Positions 18,296-26,878 of a stretch of 47,601 nucleotides of DNA are shown one piece after another. How positions within the stretch are numbered: position 1 is the first letter of the stretch; each line of letters begins with the position of its first letter. The DNA is from Anaerolineae bacterium. GTDB lineage: Bacteria; Chloroflexota; Anaerolineae; UBA4142; SHND01. A program made the position numbers and the translations under genes. A model generated the notes under the pieces. The model did not search any database and was not told where the DNA came from. It saw only the letters and a program-made list of their open reading frames with translations. The stretch spans positions 1 to 47,601 of the forward strand of contig JADZCJ010000042.1 in the NCBI GenBank assembly GCA_020851635.1. Reading direction: 5' to 3'.

Positions 18296-19822
18296 TCAGG
18301 CGGGCGCACGATGTCGCAAAAGCCCCCACACATAGCGACCTCGTTCGATGGTCAATTGGGGTCGCATCACCAGCGTGATGCATGTATACACGACTATGGT
18401 CACAAATAGCTCTATCGCCAGCGAGATGACGAGCGGGAGCGCAACCGCATCGAGCTGATTTGCCGCAGGGAGCGCGATACCGAGCGTAAGGATGGCGGCA
18501 ATGGTGGGGACCACAAACGCTTCGCGCAGCGCCAATTGCGGCAGCGCGCGCCGCACAAAATAATACGTGACAATCAGCCCGACGAGAAATGCTATTCCCA
18601 CCCCGATAGCCGTGCCTACCGCGCCGAATTGCAGTGTGAGCGGCGCCGCTGCGAGCACGAGGGCAATCGCCTGACAGATGACAATCAAGGTTGTGCGCCG
18701 GGGATGACCCATCGCAATAAACAACGAACTCGCATCATCAATCAGAGGACGCAAGATGGAATAGGCGACGAGAAATTTGAGCAAAAGGGCGCTCGGCAGC
18801 CATTTTTCGCCAAATAAAAAGAGCACCAGATCGTCCGCCGACACAAACACTGCCAGCGCGATAGGCACTGCAACCGTTGTCACAATCCACAATGACATCT
18901 GCGCGGTCCGCGTCAGACGGACGAGGTCATTTTGTAGGCGGCTGTAGGCATAAAACGCGGTGCGCGTCAGGACACTGCCGACAAGAATAGAGGACCATTG
19001 GGCAATGCGATACGCCCGGTCGTAATAGCCGAGCGTTTCAAGTCCGACAAAGCGCCCCACCAGAAAATTGTCAAACTGATAGGCGATTGTGGCAAAAATG
19101 GTTGCCAGCCCAACAAAGATTCCAAATCGCAAAAACTGTTTTGCCAGTGCGCGCGAAAACGTCCAGCGCTGTCTCCAGATTGCGGGCAGGGCGCGCCGCG
19201 CCGTGTACCACAAACCGACGAGCAACAGCGCCGTATACAGCGCATTCTGTGCCAGTAATGCCCAATAGCCCCCATTGTTGAATGCGAGATAAAACGCGGG
19301 CACATAAGAGATTGGAAAGGCAATCGCAGTGACCAGACTGACACGTGTAAAGAGCAGCGCCTTGTCCAGCTGCACCCACGCGATCCCTTGAACCGAATCA
19401 ATCAGTCCCACACCGGCGAGCGCGAGCGTGACGATAATTACCGGTTCCGAATGTCCAAGGACCAAGAGGACCGGAACTGCCAAAATCGTCAAAAGCAGAG
19501 AAAGGACGCCTGTGGAAATGCTCAGCGCCGCAAACGTGCCGCTTGTCTCGGCATTGGTCTCTAGATGCTGGGCAAAGGCATAGTCAATGCCCGATTTGGG
19601 ACGCAGGTTGAGCAGTGAAAAGAAAAATGTGCCCAGGACAAAAATCCCGAAATCAGCCGGGGCGAGCTGGCGCGTAAGCACGAGATTGGCAAGAAAGCCA
19701 AACAAAAAAAGGAAATACGAAGAGAGCGCGACCGCTGCGCCGCCGCGCACGATGCGATACGCGAGAGGTGTTTCTGTACGCAGGGCGTTGATCTGGGCTG
19801 TGGAATCTTCAGGGGTCAACAA
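18296..19822 (-). CDS. Polysaccharide flippase (Wzx/MATE-like, MOP superfamily)
   Basis: This integral membrane protein of 508 residues has about 12-14 hydrophobic helices spread over its full length. The N-terminal part (GGAAVALSSYFLFLFGFLAN then LTRQLAPADFGIFVLGTFFF) is typical of the polysaccharide-export branch of the MOP family, which flips lipid-linked oligosaccharide from the inner to the outer face of the membrane. Its place near the head of the glycosyltransferase operon supports this. No polymerase (Wzy) or chain-length regulator is visible in the window, so the glycan may be transferred as a single unit, or those genes may be elsewhere. Confidence 0.87.
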   Translation of the reverse strand: MLTPEDSTAQINALRTETPLAYRIVRGGAAVALSSYFLFLFGFLANLVLTRQLAPADFGIFVLGTFFFSLLNLRPKSGIDYAFAQHLETNAETSGTFAALSISTGVLSLLLTILAVPVLLVLGHSEPVIIVTLALAGVGLIDSVQGIAWVQLDKALLFTRVSLVTAIAFPISYVPAFYLAFNNGGYWALLAQNALYTALLLVGLWYTARRALPAIWRQRWTFSRALAKQFLRFGIFVGLATIFATIAYQFDNFLVGRFVGLETLGYYDRAYRIAQWSSILVGSVLTRTAFYAYSRLQNDLVRLTRTAQMSLWIVTTVAVPIALAVFVSADDLVLFLFGEKWLPSALLLKFLVAYSILRPLIDDASSLFIAMGHPRRTTLIVICQAIALVLAAAPLTLQFGAVGTAIGVGIAFLVGLIVTYYFVRRALPQLALREAFVVPTIAAILTLGIALPAANQLDAVALPLVISLAIELFVTIVVYTCITLVMRPQLTIERGRYVWGLLRHRAPA

Positions 19823-19844
19823 AGGAGATGCAGGCGCCGGACAA

Positions 19845-20306
19845 CTATTCCGGGATCATTTCCTCAAATTGGGGCGAGGGACTATAGGGCTCGTTATTTG
19901 CATATGCGCGCATCGCAATGAGAAACTCTGTCAGATCGTCGAGACGGCGCTTGAGCACGCCATAGATCATCATGTGGTCGAGAACATCATATTCATAGAC
20001 CAGCAGGTTGCGCAACTCGACCATCATGGTCATCGAACTGACCAGAATGGGCGTCAGAATATTGTGGTCGCCGAGCGCCTGAAAGACATCATGATAATTT
20101 TCAGGTTCGCGCAATCCCTCGGCAATCAAAACCTGAATCCCAATCTGGATGCAGGCATCAATCGTCATGTGAAGCATCCGCTCGGTATAGCGCCGCAGCA
20201 TTTTGTTCTGCTCGAATGCCTCGAAATTCGCGGGTTGGATTTCGTGCAGGTCGGTCAAATACGCGGCAAGCGAATCGAGTTTGGTGTTCAGAGATGGGTT
20301 CATCAT
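19845..20306 (-). CDS. HepT-like (DUF86) protein with the catalytic His replaced by Tyr
   Basis: This 153-residue, all-helical protein matches the HepT family, which are HEPN-fold RNases of MntA-HepT toxin-antitoxin pairs. The helical pattern (ACIQIGIQVLIAEGLREPENY, then LVSSMTMMVELRNLLVYEYD) follows the family. The HEPN active site is R-x4-6-H, usually RNLLVHEY; here the codon is TAT and the sequence reads RNLLVYEY, so the catalytic His is missing while the following Tyr is kept. No MNT nucleotidyltransferase antitoxin gene is next to it. It lies 11 bases after udk and 22 bases before the flippase gene, in the same operon. It is probably inactive as an RNase and may have become a regulator or a binding protein; that is inference. 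Confidence 0.75.
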   Translation of the reverse strand: MMNPSLNTKLDSLAAYLTDLHEIQPANFEAFEQNKMLRRYTERMLHMTIDACIQIGIQVLIAEGLREPENYHDVFQALGDHNILTPILVSSMTMMVELRNLLVYEYDVLDHMMIYGVLKRRLDDLTEFLIAMRAYANNEPYSPSPQFEEMIPE

Positions 20307-20317
20307 GCGGCTGTTTG

Positions 20318-20941
20318 CTATCCTCTTGTTTCCAACATGTCGCGGACGCGCGCGACAATCACATCCACCCCCACGGTATTGAACCCGCCCTCGGGGAGAA
20401 TCAAGTCTGCGTAGCGTTTGGTGGGTTCGACAAACTCGAGGTGCATCGGGCGCACTGTTTCGAGATACTGGCGAATGACACTTTCGGGCGTGCGCTGGCG
20501 TTCGGTCATATCGCGCTGTAGACGGCGGATGAACCGCAGGTCGGCGGGCGCATCCACAAAGATTTTGACATCAATCAGATTGCGCAATGCCGCATCAACA
20601 AAAATCAGGATGCCCTCGACAAGGACCACCGGGCGCGCCTCGATGTGCCTGGTTTCGGACGTGCGAGTGAATCGGGCAAAATCGTAAACGGGCATTTCGA
20701 CCCCCCGCCCGGCGCGCAGCTCCAGCAGGTGGTGGACCAGCAGCGAGGTTTCCAGCGAGGCGGGGTGGTCATAATTGACCTGCAGCCGTTGTTCGAACGG
20801 CATGTCCGTTTGGTCGCAATAATAGGCATCGTGCTGGATCAGGACCATGCGCTCGTTGCCCACGCGCTCCATAATGGTCCGCGCAATCGTGGTTTTGCCC
20901 GACCCCGATCCTCCTGCCAAACCAATCACCAGAGGTCCCAT
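20318..20941 (-). CDS. udk: Uridine kinase
   Basis: This cytoplasmic enzyme phosphorylates uridine or cytidine to UMP or CMP in pyrimidine salvage. The 207 residues include a P-loop GGSGSGKT at positions 10-17, the DAYYCDQ substrate region near residue 38, VNYDHPASLE and a typical VYDFARFTR segment, then the lid residues FIRRLQRDMTERQR. Length is normal. The gene appears to head the glycan operon, and a TATAAT box ends only 8 bases before its ATG, so its mRNA is probably leaderless. UMP is the precursor of the UDP-sugars that the following genes use, but the link may be only co-transcription. Confidence 0.92.
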   Translation of the reverse strand: MGPLVIGLAGGSGSGKTTIARTIMERVGNERMVLIQHDAYYCDQTDMPFEQRLQVNYDHPASLETSLLVHHLLELRAGRGVEMPVYDFARFTRTSETRHIEARPVVLVEGILIFVDAALRNLIDVKIFVDAPADLRFIRRLQRDMTERQRTPESVIRQYLETVRPMHLEFVEPTKRYADLILPEGGFNTVGVDVIVARVRDMLETRG

Positions 20942-20949
20942 ACAAGGCC

Positions 20950-20955
20950 ATTATA
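20950..20955 (-). promoter_or_regulatory. -10 box of udk and the glycan operon, leaderless position
   Basis: A perfect TATAAT reads on the minus strand, with 8 bases between it and the A of the udk ATG at 20941. Transcription would then start at or beside the start codon. No good -35 box was found 16-18 bases upstream. Confidence 0.6.
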
Positions 20956-20974
20956 CAACGGTTGTGTAAAGCAC

Positions 20975-21003
20975 TTGACATTCCAAAGGGCGAACCGTAA
21001 TAT
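20975..21003 (+). promoter_or_regulatory. Sigma70-type promoter of the acyl-CoA ligase gene
   Basis: A perfect -35 TTGACA at 20975-20980 is followed after 17 bases by TAATAT at 20998-21003. The same pair and spacing occurs before the NurA gene at 32002. Transcription from here would give a leader of about 165 bases that contains the dispersed repeat at 21042-21142. Confidence 0.7.
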
Positions 21004-21041
21004 AACTCTTGAGCGTGTGCTTGGCGGTATTTGTTTGTTGC

Positions 21042-21142
21042 GCGTCAACATGAGATTGGGGCGGTGCGGTTCATCGCATCGAGGATCCAGTTTTATGCTC
21101 GGGCGCCGACGCTTGATTCGCCAATTTCATCATGTAGTTGCA
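21042..21142 (+). repeat. Dispersed structured repeat, copy A (in the leader of the acyl-CoA ligase gene)
   Basis: This segment is a relative of the element at 44015-44116. The core from 21085 has a 12-base block (ATCCAGTTTTAT) identical in both copies, then 40 positions with 8 differences by hand count, ending in ATTTCATCATGTAGTTGC. The left end, CAACATGAGA, also matches copy B. The ends form an imperfect inverted repeat here (ACATGA against TCATGT). It lies between the promoter at 20975 and the ribosome-binding site of the next gene. Confidence 0.7.
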
Positions 21143-21178
21143 TTGTCTGCCGACTCGTTCAACGAGGAAAGGAGCCGC

Positions 21179-22903
21179 ATGGATCGCGTTTGGTACAAAC
21201 ACTATGAAAAAGGGGTCCCTCCGACCCTGAACTACCCGCAAGTCCCACTTTTCAAGCTGTTGGATGACGCTGCTGCCGAATATCCCGACCGTCAGGCGAT
21301 GGTCTTTGGCGCGGTGGCGCACAAACTTCCCGGGCAGCCCTTGATGGATGCTTCCATGTCGTATCGCGAGTTTCGCGATGCCGTGAACCGCTTTGCGAAT
21401 GCGCTTGTCAAGATGGGCGTGAAAAAAGGTGACCGCGTTGCCATTTATTTGCCAAACTGTCCGCAGTTTGCCATCGCCTTTTACGGCACGCTCAAGGCAG
21501 GCGGAGTAATTGCTCCGGTCAACCCAATCTATACGCCGCGTGAACTAGAGTTCATTCTTCAAGATTCGGGCGCCGAGACGATAGTAGCGCTTTCACAGTT
21601 CTATCCCAAGCTGCAAGAGGTGCGCAGCAAGACGAAACTCAAGAATGTGATTGTTGCCAACATCAAGGAATATTTTCCGGGGATGCTCAAGACGCTGTTT
21701 ACGCTCGCGATGGAAAAAAAGGAAGGGCATCGCGTCGAGTTGGCTAAAGGGGACCACTGGTTTCAGGTCGTAATAAAAAATGAATCGTCGGTCGCGCCGA
21801 ATGTTGCGGTCAAGTCCGAAGATGACGCAGTCCTGCTATACACGGGCGGGACGACGGGCTTGCCAAAAGCGGCGCAGCTCACGCACGCAAACCTGCTTGC
21901 GAATGCGATGCAGCTGCGCGCATGGGTCCCATCCGCCAAAGAAGGCAAAGAAGCGTATCTGACCGCGCTGCCGATGTTTCACTCGTACGCCATGACGACC
22001 TGCATGAACAACTCGGTGATGCTCGCGGGCACAATGATTCTCATCCCGAACCCGCGTGATCTGGAGCACGTGCTCAAATCCATCGCCAAACACAGACCCA
22101 CCTTTTTCCCCGGTGTGCCGACCATGTACACTGCCATCAACAACAACCCTGCCACCAAGAACTATGATCTCAAATCCATTCGCGCATGTCTGAGCGGCGC
22201 GGCGGGTCTGCCGGTCGAGGTTGCCAAAAATTTCGAAAAAATGACTGGCGCGCGCCTCGTCGAGGGATATGGGTTGAGCGAGGCATCGCCCGTGGTCACG
22301 GCAAACCCGATCTTTGGGGAAAACCGGATTGGCACCATCGGCGTGCCTGTTTCCGACACCGATGTAAAATTGTTTGATGTAGAGACGGGCGAAAAAGAAG
22401 TGCCTGTTGGGACACCGGGTGAATTGTGCGTCAAGGGACCACAGGTGATGAAAGGATATTGGAACAAGCCCGAAGAATCCGCCAAAGCGGTGCGTGATGG
22501 ATGGCTGCATACGGGTGATGTGGCGGTGATGGATGAGGATGGGTATTTCCGCATCGTGGACCGTCTCAAAGAGATGATCATTTCCGGCGGATACAACATT
22601 TACCCGCGCGAAATCGAAGAAGTGCTCTATAGTCATCCTGCGGTGATGGATGCCGCGGCGATCGGTGTTCCCGACTCGTATCGCGGGGAATCGGCAAAAG
22701 CGTTTGTCGTGCTCAAGCCCGGTCAGACGGCGACCGCCGACGAACTCATCGCCCACTGCAAGCAAAATCTCGCGCCATACAAGGTGCCGCGAAGTATCGA
22801 ATTCCGCGATTCACTGCCCAAGACGCTCATTGGCAAGATTCTGCGACGTGAGCTGGTTGCGGAAGAAAAGCAAAAGATGGCGGCAGCCGAGACAAAACAA
22901 TAG
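21179..22903 (+). CDS. Long-chain fatty acid--CoA ligase (AMP-forming)
   Basis: This enzyme activates a fatty acid to its acyl-AMP and then acyl-CoA. From the ATG at 21179 it has 574 residues. An excellent ribosome-binding site (AGGAAAGGAG) ends 4 bases before this ATG, which decides the start against longer in-frame readings. The ATP-binding signature YTGGTTGLPKAA lies near residue 220, the second motif GYGLSEASPVV near 360, the hinge and Asp in WLHTGDVAVMDEDGYFRIVD, and the catalytic C-terminal Lys in LPKTLIGKILRREL. It resembles FadD-type long-chain ligases; chain-length preference is not readable from sequence. It ends at a strong terminator. Confidence 0.9.
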   Translation: MDRVWYKHYEKGVPPTLNYPQVPLFKLLDDAAAEYPDRQAMVFGAVAHKLPGQPLMDASMSYREFRDAVNRFANALVKMGVKKGDRVAIYLPNCPQFAIAFYGTLKAGGVIAPVNPIYTPRELEFILQDSGAETIVALSQFYPKLQEVRSKTKLKNVIVANIKEYFPGMLKTLFTLAMEKKEGHRVELAKGDHWFQVVIKNESSVAPNVAVKSEDDAVLLYTGGTTGLPKAAQLTHANLLANAMQLRAWVPSAKEGKEAYLTALPMFHSYAMTTCMNNSVMLAGTMILIPNPRDLEHVLKSIAKHRPTFFPGVPTMYTAINNNPATKNYDLKSIRACLSGAAGLPVEVAKNFEKMTGARLVEGYGLSEASPVVTANPIFGENRIGTIGVPVSDTDVKLFDVETGEKEVPVGTPGELCVKGPQVMKGYWNKPEESAKAVRDGWLHTGDVAVMDEDGYFRIVDRLKEMIISGGYNIYPREIEEVLYSHPAVMDAAAIGVPDSYRGESAKAFVVLKPGQTATADELIAHCKQNLAPYKVPRSIEFRDSLPKTLIGKILRRELVAEEKQKMAAAETKQ

Positions 22904-22906
22904 CTA

Positions 22907-22946
22907 CCAAAAAAAGCCACATTCGATTTGAATGTGGCTTTTTTGG
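22907..22946 (+). terminator. Rho-independent terminator after the acyl-CoA ligase gene
   Basis: A perfect hairpin pairs AAAAAAGCCACATTC with GAATGTGGCTTTTTT around a GATTT loop, directly after the stop codon. The A-run and T-run let it work in both directions. Confidence 0.9.
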
Positions 22947-23047
22947 CGATTCCTTTTGGATATTCGGCGCCGTTCAGTGTAAACTCGAGCAAGGCGCGGT
23001 CAAGACTTTTGGCTTGTAAGGCGGTAAACTGTCTGATACGCAAAGAA

Positions 23048-24190
23048 ATGCCATCTCTTTTTGTATATGTCCCATATTGCCCATCCATTTGCGCCTACTG
23101 CGACTTTAACGTCTATGCGCGGCGCGAGGACGAGTTTGACGCGTATGCTGACGCGGTGGTCCGCGAGATCGAGATAACCGCAACAACAATCCAATCCCCA
23201 CGTCTTGCCAAGAGTTTGGCGCTGGGCGGCGGGACACCGTCCGTTCTGAGTGAGGCGCAGCTGGGGCGAATTGTTGCCGCGGTGCGAGCACATTTCGAGT
23301 TTGTTCCGGACGCAGAGTGGTCAATTGAGGTGAATCCCGGCACGGTAGACCTGACCAAGCTGCGCGCCTTGCGCGAGATGGGGTTTGGGCGGCTTTCGCT
23401 GGGTGTCCAAACCTTTGATGACCGGCGCTTGGAGTCGTTCAATCGCAAACATACCGTCGCCCAGTCTTATGAGGGGTTCGAATGGGCGCGGGAGGCGGGT
23501 TTTGAAAACATCAATCTGGACTTGATTTATGGCTTGCCTGACCAGACCGCTGCCGACTGGGAAAAGACGCTAGAGCGCGCGTTGGCGTTTTGGTCTGAGC
23601 ATCTCTCGTTGTATGGTTTGCAGGTGGAAGAGCGCACGGTTCTGAAAAAGCAGATCGAGCGGGGTAAGGTCACCAAGCCCGACCCGGAGATCGCCGCGGA
23701 AATGTATGAGACGGCGGTGCGGGTCCTAGGCCGCGCCGGATTTACTCATTATGAAATCTCAAATTTTGCCCGTCCCGGGTTTGAATCGGCGCACAACAAG
23801 ACATATTGGCTTAACGAGTCGTATCTGGGGTTTGGCGCGGGCGCACACTCTTTTTGGCGGGGCGAGCGTTATGAGAATGTAAAATTGCCGCGGGTGTATT
23901 TGAGGCGCATTCACGAGGGCACACTGCCCATCGCGTCTCGTGAAACAATCTCGCGCCCGATGCAGATGGCAGAGACCGTGTTTTTGGGCTTGCGTTTGTC
24001 CGAGGGCGTTTCGTGGGCGCGCTTTAGTGACCGTTTTGGCGAGGATGCGCGCGTGGTCTATCGCGAGCCGCTCGAATTTCTGGCTGCGAGCGGAATGTTG
24101 GTGACCGATGACGAACGGATGCGGTTGACCGAGGAGGGGATGCTGTTGTCCAACCAACTGTTGTGGCGATTTTTGCCCGATGAAGACTAA
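23048..24190 (+). CDS. hemW: Radical SAM protein HemW (heme chaperone, formerly called HemN-like)
   Basis: From the ATG at 23048 the protein has 380 residues. The radical SAM cluster motif is Cys11-x3-Cys15-x2-Cys18 (CPSICAYCDF), followed by LGGGTPSVL for SAM binding. True oxygen-independent coproporphyrinogen oxidases (HemN) have a fourth Cys two residues after the third; here that position is Phe, which is the HemW pattern. HemW is known as a heme-inserting chaperone and does not oxidise coproporphyrinogen. The family segments NLDLIYGLPDQT and HYEISNFARPG are present. An in-frame start further upstream would overlap the terminator hairpin and is unlikely. Confidence 0.9.
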   Translation: MPSLFVYVPYCPSICAYCDFNVYARREDEFDAYADAVVREIEITATTIQSPRLAKSLALGGGTPSVLSEAQLGRIVAAVRAHFEFVPDAEWSIEVNPGTVDLTKLRALREMGFGRLSLGVQTFDDRRLESFNRKHTVAQSYEGFEWAREAGFENINLDLIYGLPDQTAADWEKTLERALAFWSEHLSLYGLQVEERTVLKKQIERGKVTKPDPEIAAEMYETAVRVLGRAGFTHYEISNFARPGFESAHNKTYWLNESYLGFGAGAHSFWRGERYENVKLPRVYLRRIHEGTLPIASRETISRPMQMAETVFLGLRLSEGVSWARFSDRFGEDARVVYREPLEFLAASGMLVTDDERMRLTEEGMLLSNQLLWRFLPDED

Positions 24191-24219
24191 TGCCGCGTCG
24201 TTGATGGCGCGGCATTTTC
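24189..24219. terminator. Terminator between convergent hemW and prenyl synthase genes
   Basis: The stem AATGCCGCG / CGCGGCATT encloses a 10-base loop and is followed by a TTTT run. It overlaps the last bases of both facing genes and can serve hemW; the A-rich left side is short, so its action on the other strand is less certain. Confidence 0.7.
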
Positions 24220-25225
24220 ATTTATCGCGATAGACGACCTGATGGATGAGCTTGTGCAGGTGGGTCAGCGCAGGGTGGCTAATGCCGGTCGCTTCGAGAG
24301 CGAATTGTGCCTGTCGCGCATAGGTCTCTGCCTGTCTGGTCGCTTGCGCGCGGGCATTGACTCTTGCGAGGAGCGCCTCTACGCGCTTGAAATCTTTGGC
24401 GGTCCACTTTTTCTTTGCATACAGCGTCCGCAGTTCCAGACCAGAGTCAGTCTGCATTGCATACAGCACGGGGTATGATTTTTTGCGGCTCAATAAATCG
24501 GCGTTTACGGGTTTGCCGGTAATCTTGGGGTCACCCCACAATCCAAGCACATCATCTGCAATCTGGAACGCAATCCCCAGATTCTCCCCATAATTGGCGA
24601 ACGTACGAAAGATTTTTGGGTCGTTTGTGCCATGCCGTGCGCCAATTTCACAGGCGGCAGAGAGCAGCGCCGCCGTCTTGCCCCGCACCATCTCGAGGTA
24701 TTGATCGGGCGTCACCTGGTCCGCGCGTTCATACGCCAGGTCGAGATACTGCCCTTGTGTCAGTTTGAGAATCGCGGAATTGAATGCGCGATGAATGCCG
24801 ACAAAGCGTTCGAGGGAAAGGCGCGCCGGCAGCTCGTCGAGCGCTTGCTGGGCGAGCACAAACATCGCATCACCCGCATTGATGCCCTGCGCCAGCCCCC
24901 ACACTTGCCACACGGTCGGCCGCCCGCGTCGCGATTCGCTGTTGTCCTGAATGTCATCGTGGATCAGCGAAAAATTATGAATCAGTTCGAGCGCAGCTGC
25001 GGCGGGCAGAGCGTCTTGCCACTTGCAACCGACTGCCTCGCACGACCACAGGCACAGGAGCGGTCGAATACGTTTGCCCGTGTCTGCGTGTGTCGCCTTG
25101 CCTCGCGCGTCTGTCCAACCCAGATGGTAATAGAATTGATTGAAAAATTCTGCGTATTCGGGACGGCGCACGCGAGTCAGCTCTCTGAGTTCCTGCTCGA
25201 TGGCAGTCAAATATTCTTGGGTCAT
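24218..25225 (-). CDS. Polyprenyl (geranylgeranyl/farnesyl) diphosphate synthase
   Basis: This prenyltransferase adds isopentenyl diphosphate units to an allylic diphosphate to give isoprenoid chains. The 335-residue protein has GKRIRP at 50-55, the first aspartate-rich motif Asp90-Asp91-Ile-Gln-Asp94, and the second at 224-225 (FQIADDVLGLWGD), where the usual fifth-position Asp is Gly. Phe85 lies five residues before the first motif, a position where aromatic residues in this family limit chains to about C15-C20. It is 22 bases downstream of the isopentenyl isomerase gene in one operon, so the pair supplies isoprenoid precursors for lipid carriers, quinones or carotenoids. Product length is inference. 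Confidence 0.88.
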   Translation of the reverse strand: MTQEYLTAIEQELRELTRVRRPEYAEFFNQFYYHLGWTDARGKATHADTGKRIRPLLCLWSCEAVGCKWQDALPAAAALELIHNFSLIHDDIQDNSESRRGRPTVWQVWGLAQGINAGDAMFVLAQQALDELPARLSLERFVGIHRAFNSAILKLTQGQYLDLAYERADQVTPDQYLEMVRGKTAALLSAACEIGARHGTNDPKIFRTFANYGENLGIAFQIADDVLGLWGDPKITGKPVNADLLSRKKSYPVLYAMQTDSGLELRTLYAKKKWTAKDFKRVEALLARVNARAQATRQAETYARQAQFALEATGISHPALTHLHKLIHQVVYRDK

Positions 25226-25247
25226 AAAATCCCGGTCGGTCCGATAT

Positions 25248-26282
25248 TTAATGCTTGTAAAGAAAAGGGGTGTCGCGCAGCGCGCTCAAATTTTCTGCGC
25301 CGATGCCAAACATGGCGACGCGTAACTGTGCCGCCAGTCCGCGGATGCCCAGAGTTGCTGCTTCGGACGAGACATCGGCAAGTTTCAACAGCGGTGAAGC
25401 AAGCCCGACCAGAGTTGCGCCGAGCGCCAGACATTTTGCAACATCTATGCCGTTGCGGATGCCGCCGCTGGCAAAGATGGGCAGTTCGGGCGCCGCGCGG
25501 CGTGCGGCAGCCAAACTCTCGGCGGTGGGGATGCCCCAATCCCAAAATGTTTCGGCAAGTTTCTGCAGTTCCGCGTTTGGCGCGCGTTTTGCCTCGACGG
25601 CTGCCCAGGAGGTGCCACCCGCGCCTGCCACGTCAATCGCCGCAACCCCTGCGTTCGCCAACTGGCGCGCGCATTGTTCGGAAATGCCAAAACCCACCTC
25701 TTTGACAACCACAGGGACACCAATGGCGCGGCAGACTTGATCAATTTTCAGGAGCAAGCCGCTCCAATTTGTATTACCATGTCCCTGGACTGCTTCCTGA
25801 ATTGGGTTGAGATGGAGAATCAGCGCATCCGCCCGGATCATTTCCACCGCGCGACGACATTCGTCCAGTCCATATCCGTAATTGAGTTGAATTGCCCCCA
25901 GATTGGCAAATAACAAAATGTCGGGCGCGAGGTCACGTACGCGGTAGGTTTGTGCGAGCGCAGGATCGTTGATGGCGGCGCGCTGCGAACCAAGCCCCAT
26001 GGCAATCCCGGTTTCTTGTGCCGCCGCAGCCAGATTGCGGTTGATGCGTTCCGCTTCGACTGCGCCGCCGGTCATGGATGAAACGAGCAAGGGAGCGCGC
26101 AGTGTCTTGCCAAAGAGCTGTTGGGTAGTTTCGATTTTGTCGAGGTCGAGCTCGGGGAGCGCCTGGTGGACAAACCGATATTGTTCAAGTCCCGTGCTGA
26201 CATCAAAAAACTGGACGTCTTGCCGGAGATTGATACTCAGGTGTTCCACTTTGCGGGCGCTGACTGTTGTTTCGTCGGGCAT
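25248..26282 (-). CDS. fni: Isopentenyl-diphosphate delta-isomerase, type 2 (FMN-dependent)
   Basis: This enzyme interconverts isopentenyl and dimethylallyl diphosphate using reduced FMN. The 344-residue TIM barrel shows [20 protein letters not shown], then [10 protein letters not shown] for FMN and substrate binding, [10 protein letters not shown] with the catalytic Gln and Glu, [20 protein letters not shown], and the FMN-phosphate site [18 protein letters not shown]. This is the type 2 enzyme common in Chloroflexota, Gram-positives and archaea and unrelated to the type 1 Nudix isomerase. It heads a two-gene operon with the prenyl diphosphate synthase, from an extended -10 promoter at 26312. 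Confidence 0.93.
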   Translation of the reverse strand: MPDETTVSARKVEHLSINLRQDVQFFDVSTGLEQYRFVHQALPELDLDKIETTQQLFGKTLRAPLLVSSMTGGAVEAERINRNLAAAAQETGIAMGLGSQRAAINDPALAQTYRVRDLAPDILLFANLGAIQLNYGYGLDECRRAVEMIRADALILHLNPIQEAVQGHGNTNWSGLLLKIDQVCRAIGVPVVVKEVGFGISEQCARQLANAGVAAIDVAGAGGTSWAAVEAKRAPNAELQKLAETFWDWGIPTAESLAAARRAAPELPIFASGGIRNGIDVAKCLALGATLVGLASPLLKLADVSSEAATLGIRGLAAQLRVAMFGIGAENLSALRDTPFLYKH

Positions 26283-26311
26283 ACTCTTTTTTTCTCGTTT
26301 ATTTGCGGGTG

Positions 26312-26317
26312 ATTATA
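26312..26317 (-). promoter_or_regulatory. Extended -10 promoter of fni
   Basis: On the minus strand the sequence reads TGCTATAAT, an extended -10 element, 29 bases before the fni ATG. No clear -35 box was seen. Confidence 0.6.
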
Positions 26318-26435
26318 GCATAGGCGCTGACGAATCGGCGGAAAGGAGAGTTTGCGTCTCGTGTTGAGGCGCAACTTGTCAGCATAATCGGTGTTGTTTC
26401 TTGCAGTACTCGAGCAGTTTGATTGCGGCGCAACA

Positions 26436-26464
26436 TTGACGCCCGGTGTCAACGTGCATATACT
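26436..26464 (+). promoter_or_regulatory. Promoter of acpP
   Basis: TTGACG at 26436-26441 is followed after 17 bases by TATACT at 26459-26464. The acpP start follows 40 bases later, with a GGAGG ribosome-binding site at 26494-26498. Confidence 0.75.
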
Positions 26465-26504
26465 TGCCCGCATCATCCCCTAATCAATAACTTGGAGGCA
26501 GGCA

Positions 26505-26747
26505 ATGGATACTTTTGAGCAGGTCAAGGCGATTATTGTTGACAAATTGGGCGTAGACGAAGCCAAAGTCGTTCCGGCCGCGCGTTTTCGCGAAGATCTG
26601 GGCGCAGATTCGCTCGATCTGGTCGAACTGATCATGGAATTTGAAGAAAAGTTCGGCGGCGAAATCTCTGATGAAGAAGCCCAAAAAATCAACACTGTCG
26701 GCGAAGCCGTGACGTTCCTGGATACGCACAAGAAACCGGCGGCCTGA
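26505..26747 (+). CDS. acpP: Acyl carrier protein
   Basis: This is the small acidic carrier to which growing fatty acids are attached. The 80 residues include the phosphopantetheine site Ser36 in [10 protein letters not shown] and the typical helix 2-3 sequence [20 protein letters not shown]. It has a strong promoter and ribosome-binding site. No fatty acid synthesis genes lie beside it, so it is a detached acpP. Confidence 0.95.
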   Translation: MDTFEQVKAIIVDKLGVDEAKVVPAARFREDLGADSLDLVELIMEFEEKFGGEISDEEAQKINTVGEAVTFLDTHKKPAA

Positions 26748-26878
26748 GAGTCACGACGCAGCTCGATTCGAGCGGCTTTTGGGATCGTCTGTAAACCGGA
26801 TTTGATCTCCAGCTTACATCAAGCCGATACGGTGAGCGAGCAAACCGGTTGCTGAAATCAAGATTCTTTTTGGCATGA

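Noticed and set aside
20318-20941. Phosphoribulokinase
   Set aside because: The sequence is short (207 residues) and has the uridine kinase segments after the P-loop.
23048-24190. Oxygen-independent coproporphyrinogen oxidase HemN
   Set aside because: The fourth Cys of the HemN cluster motif is Phe here, and the length is that of HemW.
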